From positions 28,757 to 40,975 of the forward strand of contig MBAA01000132.1 in the NCBI GenBank assembly GCA_001940655.1: DNA of 12,219 nt. Direction: 5' to 3'. This DNA comes from Promethearchaeota archaeon CR_4 (GTDB lineage Archaea > Asgardarchaeota > Lokiarchaeia > Sigyniarchaeales > CR-4). Positions 1 to 4,329 of this stretch are shown piece after piece. Position 1 is the first letter of the stretch. Each line of letters begins with the position of its first letter. The notes beneath the pieces are model-generated. The model saw only the letters and a list, made by a program, of their open reading frames with translations, ran no database searches and was not told where the DNA came from. Made by a program: the position numbers and the translations under genes.

Positions 1-250
1 TTTGGTATTTCTCCTGAGTGGATTTTTTGTATGTTTCATTGCATTTACGGTGTTCGGCATTTTCCTCCATGGTTATTCGGTTCAATTGAGTTTACCAAAC
101 GCGATGATAATGAGCATCGTAACTGCCACTATTGGTACTGTGGTAGAGATCATCACCCCTAGCACGTGGGATGATATTACCATTCCCATCACTACAACTG
201 CTATTATTACTCTGCTAGCGTTTATCTTCGGATGGATTCCTACAGGTTAG
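1..250 (+). CDS. C-terminal part of a polytopic membrane lipid kinase / CTP transferase-like protein (5' end outside window)
   Basis: Only the last 82 or so codons are present; the frame is open to the left edge, so the start lies upstream. The fragment is almost entirely hydrophobic, with membrane segments at about residues 1-22, 33-50 and 60-79 of the visible part. A helix with a buried glutamate (TATIGTVVEIITP) is followed by WDDITIP. That resembles the C-terminal signature of the dolichol kinase / phytol kinase / phosphatidate cytidylyltransferase superfamily, where a Glu-containing helix precedes a DN(L/I)TIP-like motif. Such enzymes phosphorylate isoprenoid or glycerolipid alcohols with CTP, or activate phosphatidate, at the membrane. 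In an archaeon the likely role is polyprenol or archaeal lipid metabolism, but the substrate cannot be read from this fragment. The gene converges on the YkgJ-type gene with 35 bases between the stops. Confidence 0.6.
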   Translation, partial: LVFLLSGFFVCFIAFTVFGIFLHGYSVQLSLPNAMIMSIVTATIGTVVEIITPSTWDDITIPITTTAIITLLAFIFGWIPTG

Positions 251-259
251 AAAAAAAAA
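251..259 (-). terminator. Oligo-T terminator of the first YkgJ-type gene
   Basis: Nine consecutive T residues on the minus strand begin 27 bases after the TAA stop of the minus-strand gene, with no clear stem before them. Uninterrupted T tracts without a hairpin are the usual archaeal terminator. It lies between two convergent stops. Confidence 0.55.
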
Positions 260-285
260 TTGGTCAGATAAAGGAATACGCAGAT

Positions 286-1056
286 TTATTTCGCATTTTC
301 TGCCCCGCGGCCTTCCATTTTGCGGGAGATATCGTCCATTTTTTTCCGGTCTTCCTCGGAGAGATTTTTCATCCGTTCTTCCGAGTCCCTCGCAAGTTGT
401 TCGAGGAATAGTTGAAGGGTATTTTGCGAAACGATTTGATGTAAGATCGGGAGCGATATCCGAATGCGTCGCAACTCTCCAGAGCAGAATTTAGCGTTGT
501 CGCGGATTTGCTGTAATTCTTCCTTGGTCATGGTTCCCTGCCCAACTCCCGGACAATCTGGTTCCTCGAATAATGAGAATGCATTTCCTTCGTATTCGAG
601 CGGGAATTCTCGACAGTATATGGGGCGATTCTCGTAAATTAAGCATGTCTTATCGCTCGGACGGTAAAGGGGGCAACGCATTTCTTTTTTATTTTCCTCG
701 GTTGTTCCCTCGTTACTCACATTTGCTGTTTCGCTTGTATCTTTTTTATCGTCACTTACTTTTGTTGCATCTGCTCCCTCATTGGTTTCCTTTTTCTCTT
801 CTGCCGTTTTCTCTTCAGAGGGAACCGATTTAATGACCAAGTCCATCATTCCTTTTCGTGGGGAAACAACCGCCAAGTGGGGAAACATATTTGCTACAAC
901 TTTATTTTTCGCCCACAATTCAATATCCCAGAAGGTCAACGGGATATCGCCGCGCACGCAACAATCCCCGCAGCGGGTACACTTGAATACGAATTTCGAC
1001 TTCTTTTCGCTGGAGTCATCTTGAGTTGGTTTTTTCGTGGATTCTTCATCAACCAT
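286..1056 (-). CDS. YkgJ-type CxxCxxCC metal/Fe-S cluster protein with a charged insertion
   Basis: This 256-residue protein carries the cysteine pattern of the YkgJ / zinc-iron-chelating family (PF03692 type): C26-x2-C29-x2-CC at 32-33, then C128 (CPLY), C138 followed by IYENRP, C148 (CREFP) and C168 (DCPG). In the family these cysteines are thought to bind a metal or Fe-S cluster; the biochemical role is mostly unknown. Residues 79-127 are a Lys/Glu/Thr-rich low-complexity stretch inserted between the two cysteine groups, where typical members are continuous. The N-terminal 20 residues and the C-terminal tail (about 220-256) are also highly charged. The ATG is supported by AAGGAGATG 8 bases upstream and by a TATA-like box about 50 bases upstream. 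The gene appears monocistronic. A second YkgJ-type gene lies at 8337-8735. Confidence 0.8.
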   Translation of the reverse strand: MVDEESTKKPTQDDSSEKKSKFVFKCTRCGDCCVRGDIPLTFWDIELWAKNKVVANMFPHLAVVSPRKGMMDLVIKSVPSEEKTAEEKKETNEGADATKVSDDKKDTSETANVSNEGTTEENKKEMRCPLYRPSDKTCLIYENRPIYCREFPLEYEGNAFSLFEEPDCPGVGQGTMTKEELQQIRDNAKFCSGELRRIRISLPILHQIVSQNTLQLFLEQLARDSEERMKNLSEEDRKKMDDISRKMEGRGAENAK

Positions 1057-1102
1057 AGGGGCATCTCCTTTGAGACCACTTTTTCAGGAAAATGGGAAAT
1101 AT

Positions 1103-1110
1103 TATTTATA
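1103..1110 (-). promoter_or_regulatory. TATA box of the first YkgJ-type gene
   Basis: TATAAATA on the minus strand sits 47-54 bases upstream of the ATG. With the usual archaeal spacing of about 25 bases, transcription would start near 1080, giving a leader of about 24 bases that contains the AAGGAGATG ribosome binding site. Confidence 0.55.
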
Positions 1111-1163
1111 GAAGTCTAAGTCGCCCTTTGTTTTTAATTTTTTGGGTGTAGATCTATACCACC

Positions 1164-1253
1164 GTGGAGCAATTTTCCGAATTAGGACGTGATTATAACC
1201 CGAATGTGCGGGTTAAATGCAAAAAATGCGCGGAAGTCCATTTTAATTGGTAA
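1164..1253 (+). CDS. Possible 29-residue micro-protein with a CxxC motif (leaderless GTG start)
   Basis: Reading from GTG gives 29 residues ending in KCKKCAEVHFNW, a CxxC pair like half a zinc ribbon. The preceding part (EQFSELGRDYNPNV) has a plausible protein composition. There is no ribosome binding site, but an AT tract (TTTTTAATTTTTT, 1131-1143) is centred about 27 bases upstream of the GTG, the spacing expected for a leaderless archaeal transcript. A stop lies 15 bases upstream in frame, so it cannot be extended far. Against it: it is very short, has a single CxxC pair, and overlaps a perfect 7-base stem. It could instead be a remnant of a larger zinc-binding protein or chance. Confidence 0.22.
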   Translation: MEQFSELGRDYNPNVRVKCKKCAEVHFNW

Positions 1254-1500
1254 TTTTTAATAGTATTTCCTGTAGATCAAATTCGTGATTTTGTTAATCA
1301 TTGTTGAGGCAATTTCCTGCTTTGCTTGTGGATATAATTTGTCCTGTTGAGTTGTAAATGGCAAAAAAGATTAAAAGCTGTTCCGCGCAATTTATATGCA
1401 TGCATTGAGAGGTACCAATATCTCTCATTCCCTGGCTTATATCTGAAATTGAGCCCACGCGAGGACATTCTGGATGTTCATTGGACTCACACATCATGTT

Positions 1501-1508
1501 GGAGTTGA
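1501..1508 (+). promoter_or_regulatory. Ribosome binding site that points to an ATT start for the GTPase
   Basis: GGAGTTGA matches the consensus GGAGGTGA at 7 of 8 positions. It lies 6 bases before ATT at 1515-1517. The same 6-base spacing is seen at the TTG-started gene at 8272. There is no in-frame ATG, GTG or TTG between the upstream stop (1506-1508) and the P-loop. Confidence 0.55.
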
Positions 1509-1514
1509 AATACC

Positions 1515-2198
1515 ATTCGGGTAACGAAAGATAAGAAGATCTACATTAAAATCCTCTACTGGGGCCCGGCCGCCGGGGGGAAAACAACAGCCATCGACAC
1601 TCTGTATCGCTTAACTAAGGAACAACAACTGGATGTTACCCCGCAAGGAAATCTCACTAAGATATCTATGGCTAGTGGCTCAACCCTGTATTTTGACCGT
1701 GGAATCTTCCAATCTAACAAAAAAAATTCAATTTTTTGGCATATTTATACTGTCGCTGGCCAAGCACGCTTTTCCCCACTCCGAAAAAAACTATTTCTCG
1801 GCACGGATGGTGTGGTTTTCGTGGCAGACTCGCAGCGATCACGCTGGGAAGATAATGTCGAATCGTTAAAGGAACTGAAAAAGGTCGCAGAAGGGGCATT
1901 GATTACAAAAATCCCCCTCGTTATCATGCTTAATAAGCGGGACCTACCGGACGTGATAGATATGGGGGAATTTGAGAAATTGCTCAAGGATGAAGGGTTG
2001 TGGTACGATTTGAATCACGAGCTGAATATGTGGAATCCCATCATCTACGAGTCCGTTGCTTTGTATAACCAAGAAAAAGCGGTCTACAAATCCTTCTCCG
2101 AGTGCGCCCGTCGCACGGGTCTCTATAGCATGTACGGGCAAGGTTCCGCCCCACCTAAGGGAAAAGTGAAGATGAGCGACAAAGTCGGCGATTTATAG
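1515..2198 (+). CDS. MglA-like small Ras-superfamily GTPase
   Basis: From ATT the product is 227 residues. G1 is GPAAGGKTT (G17 to T25, catalytic K23), G3 is TVAGQ (79-83, with Q83 at the Ras Gln61 position), G4 is NKRD (140-143), and G5 is probably ESVA (179-182). The G3 Asp of Ras and Arf is replaced by Thr, and GVVFVADS follows; both are hallmarks of the MglA family, which works in bacterial polarity and is abundant in Asgard archaea. Residues 205-227 form a short basic tail after the G domain. No Roadblock/MglB-type partner lies next to it in this window. The start is uncommon: all ATG, GTG and TTG codons in frame before the P-loop are absent (the first is ATG at 1668, after the P-loop), while ATT at 1515 has a good ribosome binding site and gives the N-terminal length expected of the family. 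A one-base insertion relative to the ATG at 1496 is the alternative. Binding and hydrolysis of GTP are well supported; the cellular role is unknown. Confidence 0.85.
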   Translation: MRVTKDKKIYIKILYWGPAAGGKTTAIDTLYRLTKEQQLDVTPQGNLTKISMASGSTLYFDRGIFQSNKKNSIFWHIYTVAGQARFSPLRKKLFLGTDGVVFVADSQRSRWEDNVESLKELKKVAEGALITKIPLVIMLNKRDLPDVIDMGEFEKLLKDEGLWYDLNHELNMWNPIIYESVALYNQEKAVYKSFSECARRTGLYSMYGQGSAPPKGKVKMSDKVGDL

Positions 2199-2239
2199 GT
2201 AAATGCTCCGCCGCCAGTAATGGAGAATGTAATTGAGAG

Positions 2240-2261
2240 AAAAAATATTTTATTTTTTTTT
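2240..2261. terminator. Bidirectional oligo-T terminator between GTPase and leuA-like gene
   Basis: The two genes converge with 51 bases between stops. On the minus strand T6 followed by CTCTC occurs just after the stop of the leuA-like gene. On the plus strand a T9 run (2253-2261) follows the GTPase gene and overlaps the last codons of the opposite gene. No strong stem is needed for archaeal termination. Confidence 0.5.
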
Positions 2262-3875
2262 GTATTTGTGTATCATCGCCTTGTTGAACCCGTTGAGCAT
2301 CGCCTTGACAGACGACATCACGATGTCTTCGTGAACCGCCTTCGCTTCATACTCGCGTTTTTGTTCGTCACGGAGCTTGATGGTCACCGATGCTAGAGCA
2401 TCGGTTCCCCCTGTGACTGCCTCGATCTGGTATTCCATTAATTCGAGGCGAGGGATGTCAAATTTCTTCACGTTGGCGAAGGCAGTCATTATCGCTTTTA
2501 GGGAGGCGTCTACTGGCCCCACTCCAACAGCGGACGCAATTTGGGTATCGTACCCGCCATTCACCTTAATGCGCATTTTAACTGTCGAGGTGGGCGTCAC
2601 GGATCCAGTCAAGACGGTTAATTCATCCAAGAAGATGAATTTCTCTTCCTCGGGAATGGAACCGATGACATCCCGGACGATGGCCATGAGGTCTTCGTCC
2701 ATAATCCGGCGCCCCTTGTCTCCAAACGACTTCACGCGGTTCATGATCTCGGAAAATTGATCATGAGTGAAGGGGATGCTGAGACTTTCCAACTTGGCCT
2801 TGAGTGCGTGCCCACCCGAGTGCTTGCCAATTTGGATGCTCTGGTCTATAATGTCCGAGAGTTTGTCTGACCGAGGAATTCCGATAAGTTCGGGGGTGAG
2901 GGGTTCATATGAGCGCGGGTTCTGGATGATGGCGTGGGCATGAATGCCAGCTTCGTGGCGGAAGGCGTTCTTACCTACCAGTGGTGCGCAAGCGGAAATG
3001 GGGAATCCACTCAATGACTCCACTAGTTTGTAAGTTGGGTAGAGTAACTTAGTTTTAATGTTGGTTTTCAATCCATACATCGCGAACAGTCCCATCGCAC
3101 ACTGGGCGCAGTCCGCATTTCCCGCCCGCTCCCCGATACCTAGAATGGTCGTATGGATCTGGCCAGCACCCATCTCAACGCCTGCCAAGGAATTTGCGAC
3201 TGCAAGCCCAAAGTCGTTATGGCAATGGGTCGATATCCGGACGTTCGCGGGGAGAACTTCACGGTTTTTCTGAATCACGTAGGCAAACCCACGTGGTGTA
3301 ATAGTCCCAACGGTATCGGGAATATTAATCCGAGACGCTCCGGCTTTTACTGCGGTCTGGTTAACCTTGATCAGGAAATCAAGATCAGTCCGTGTAGCAT
3401 CTTCGGCAGAAAATTCCACGATATCGTAGTGGGCGCGTGCATATTCGACTCCCTCGATGATTTTTTCAAGACATTGCTCGCGGGTTATCTTCAGCTTGTC
3501 TCGCAAGTGAAGATCCGATGTGGCGATGAAGACGTGGATACTATCCATATCACAATCGATGACTTTATTGATGTCGTCCTTCCCTATGCGGGCAAGTCCG
3601 ATGATTTCTGATTTAAGACCGAGCTGGGGGATCTGTTTACACGCTTGGAAATCGGCGTCAGATACCCGTGGGAAACCCGCCTCGATGACATCGATGCCGA
3701 GCTGATCCAATGCTTGAGCAATCTTGAGTTTTTCCTCCAGGGTGAACGCGATCCCTGGTGTCTGCTCACCGTCCCGTAGCGTGGTGTCGAAAAAGTACAC
3801 GCGCTCGGGCGGATGTGTTTCTGCTTCGATGATTTTCATAATCGGGGAGATTTCGATCTCTCTTGCATTTGCCAT
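2250..3875 (-). CDS. leuA: 2-isopropylmalate synthase / citramalate synthase family enzyme with C-terminal regulatory domain
   Basis: This 541-residue protein is a member of the DRE-TIM metallolyase family that condenses acetyl-CoA with a 2-oxo acid (2-oxoisovalerate for LeuA, pyruvate for CimA) in leucine or isoleucine synthesis. Visible signatures are FFDTTLRDGEQ (28-38), the metal-binding HCHND (217-221), GIGERAGN (246-253) and the mobile-loop-like HEAGIHAHA. The catalytic barrel covers roughly 25-290, followed by subdomains. About residues 410-541 resemble the LeuA allosteric domain (GGYDTQIASAVGVGPVDASL), which binds the end product. AksA-type homologues lack this domain, so LeuA or CimA is favoured; I cannot separate those two by eye. 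An in-frame GTG exists 9 bases upstream, but ATG at 3875 is preferred because GTGA lies 5 bases before it and overlaps that GTG. No leuB, leuC or leuD lies nearby. A possible leader peptide lies upstream. Confidence 0.88.
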   Translation of the reverse strand: MANAREIEISPIMKIIEAETHPPERVYFFDTTLRDGEQTPGIAFTLEEKLKIAQALDQLGIDVIEAGFPRVSDADFQACKQIPQLGLKSEIIGLARIGKDDINKVIDCDMDSIHVFIATSDLHLRDKLKITREQCLEKIIEGVEYARAHYDIVEFSAEDATRTDLDFLIKVNQTAVKAGASRINIPDTVGTITPRGFAYVIQKNREVLPANVRISTHCHNDFGLAVANSLAGVEMGAGQIHTTILGIGERAGNADCAQCAMGLFAMYGLKTNIKTKLLYPTYKLVESLSGFPISACAPLVGKNAFRHEAGIHAHAIIQNPRSYEPLTPELIGIPRSDKLSDIIDQSIQIGKHSGGHALKAKLESLSIPFTHDQFSEIMNRVKSFGDKGRRIMDEDLMAIVRDVIGSIPEEEKFIFLDELTVLTGSVTPTSTVKMRIKVNGGYDTQIASAVGVGPVDASLKAIMTAFANVKKFDIPRLELMEYQIEAVTGGTDALASVTIKLRDEQKREYEAKAVHEDIVMSSVKAMLNGFNKAMIHKYKKK

Positions 3876-3904
3876 AGATTTCACGGTTAAATTCTAAACC
3901 TGAG

Positions 3905-3913
3905 AAAATAAAA
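3905..3913 (-). promoter_or_regulatory. TATA-like or U-rich tract upstream of the leuA-like gene
   Basis: TTTTATTTT on the minus strand lies 30-38 bases before the ATG. It could be a TATA box giving a transcript with a leader of only a few bases. If transcription begins farther upstream it could instead act as a U-rich termination site inside a leader. The hairpin TTCTCC-N6-GGAGAA at 3942-3959 and a second AT stretch (TTTAAG, near 3930) are close by. Confidence 0.3.
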
Positions 3914-4024
3914 TGCCCATAACGCCCTTAAATGATCAATCTTCTCCTCATTTGGAGAATATTTACACGGAAAGAAGGAAGGACGATGTTGAGGGGGGTA
4001 AATCGTTCGTGAAGGTTGCCTTAT

Positions 4025-4055
4025 CTGGTTCCTAAAGTCTTCGGACGGAAACCAG
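4025..4055. promoter_or_regulatory. Hairpin with UUCG tetraloop overlapping the leader ORF
   Basis: On the plus strand CTGGTT-CC pairs with GG-A-AACCAG, then after a TAAA bulge GTC pairs with GAC around a TTCG loop: 11 base pairs in all. C(UUCG)G is an exceptionally stable loop in RNA read from the plus strand. On the minus strand the same stem, with a CGAA loop, covers the second Leu codon to the stop of the 19-codon ORF, so translation there would melt it. It may belong to either transcript. Confidence 0.45.
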
Positions 4056-4091
4056 CAAAACACGTTCGCCTCGGGTCACGGAATAGGTCAT
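4032..4091 (-). CDS. Possible leader peptide (19 residues) upstream of the leuA-like gene
   Basis: The ORF reads MTYSVTRGERVLLVSVRRL. Its ATG is preceded, 8 bases upstream, by GAGGTG (4105-4100) in the context GAGGTGATT, one of the best matches to the archaeal ribosome binding consensus in the window. Three Leu (TTG, CTG, CTT) and four Val codons occur in 19, with Val-Leu-Leu-Val together over the left arm of a hairpin. The stop lies 156 bases upstream of the ATG of the 2-isopropylmalate/citramalate synthase gene on the same strand. In bacteria such a layout is the classic leu leader peptide arrangement; in archaea I know of no well-established case, so function is inference. It could also be a non-regulatory micro-protein or chance. 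Confidence 0.38.
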   Translation of the reverse strand: MTYSVTRGERVLLVSVRRL

Positions 4092-4158
4092 TACCCAATC
4101 ACCTCAAAATCTGGGGCAATTTTTTGCCAAGTTAAAAGACCTCAAAGGTTGCCCCTTC

Positions 4159-4180
4159 AAAAAATTTACGCAAATTTTTT
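4159..4180. terminator. Hairpin plus oligo-T, symmetric on both strands
   Basis: AAAAAATTT and AAATTTTTT form a perfect 9-base stem around the loop ACGC, ending in T6 on either strand. On the minus strand it could end the coiled-coil/amidohydrolase transcript, about 150 bases after its stop. On the plus strand it could end a transcript from the intergenic region. The stem is A/T only, so it is weak as a structure. Confidence 0.4.
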
Positions 4181-4203
4181 CACTTAAGACCTCCATTGTA
4201 AAA

Positions 4204-4275
4204 CGCGCTGATGAAAACTGGCAAGGCTGAGCTTGGAAATCTCAAGCTATGAAGATTTATAGTTACGCTGAACGC
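4204..4275 (+). ncRNA. C/D box sRNA guiding 2'-O-methylation, one guide matching 23S rRNA helix 69
   Basis: The four boxes appear in order with ideal spacing: C box TGATGA (4209-4214), 12-base guide, D' box CTGA (4227-4230), spacer, C' box TGAAGA (4250-4255, one mismatch to TGATGA), 12-base guide, D box CTGA (4268-4271). Both guides are exactly 12 bases, typical of archaeal sRNAs. GCG before the C box can pair with CGC after the D box, as the terminal stem of a kink-turn. The D guide, TTTATAGTTACG, is complementary to CGUAACUAUAAA; GUAACUAU is the universal core of 23S helix 69. By the D+5 rule the methylated base would be the A equivalent to E. coli A1913. The D' guide (AAACTGGCAAGG, target CCUUGCCAGUUU) has no target I recognise. 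The D'-C' spacer is long (18 bases) and forms AGCTTG/CAAGCT. It would act with L7Ae, Nop5 and fibrillarin. It is antisense-oriented to both neighbours. Confidence 0.75.
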
Positions 4276-4329
4276 CAATATGCTACAGATAAGACCGAGG
4301 GATTCATTCCCTCCAAGTTCTTACATCCT

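Larger units (their letters stand above)
1057..1514. other. 458-base divergent intergenic region
   Basis: This region separates the minus-strand YkgJ-type gene from the plus-strand GTPase. It holds the YkgJ promoter, the imperfect palindrome GGTGTAGATCTATACC at 1145-1160 (14 of 16 positions symmetric, operator-like), a possible 29-codon ORF at 1164-1253, and a perfect 7-base stem (TAACCCG / CGGGTTA, 6-base loop) at 1196-1215. Two weak TATA-like stretches, TTTATATG at 1391-1398 and TTATAT at 1437-1442, could serve the GTPase. A 67-codon minus-strand ORF at 1294-1497 contains five cysteines but has no ribosome binding site and no family resemblance I can see, so I do not call it. No tRNA or other structured RNA was recognised. 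Confidence 0.5.
3876..4329. other. 454-base structured intergenic region upstream of the leuA-like gene
   Basis: This gap separates two minus-strand genes and is unusually rich in structure. From the leuA-like side it holds a U-rich tract, a 6-base stem (3942-3959), an 11-base-pair hairpin with a C(UUCG)G loop (4025-4055), a 19-codon minus-strand ORF with a strong ribosome binding site (4032-4091), competing GGGGCAA/TTGCCCC stems (4113-4155), and a 9-base stem with T6 (4159-4180). A plus-strand C/D box sRNA follows at 4204-4275. GGCAACCTT (4020-4012 and 4153-4145) and TTTGAGGT (4108-4101 and 4146-4139) each occur twice on the minus strand. The last 54 bases before the amidohydrolase stop show nothing further. 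Confidence 0.6.

Noticed and set aside
1294..1497. 67-codon minus-strand ORF with five cysteines
   Set aside because: No ribosome binding site, no recognisable motif spacing, and it occupies the probable GTPase promoter region; kept only as a mention.
2377..3705. Several plus-strand ORFs of 61-152 codons
   Set aside because: All are antisense shadows of the well-supported leuA-like gene.
3876..3884. GTG start three codons upstream for the leuA-like gene
   Set aside because: The GTG is part of a GTGA that is well placed as ribosome binding site for the ATG at 3875.
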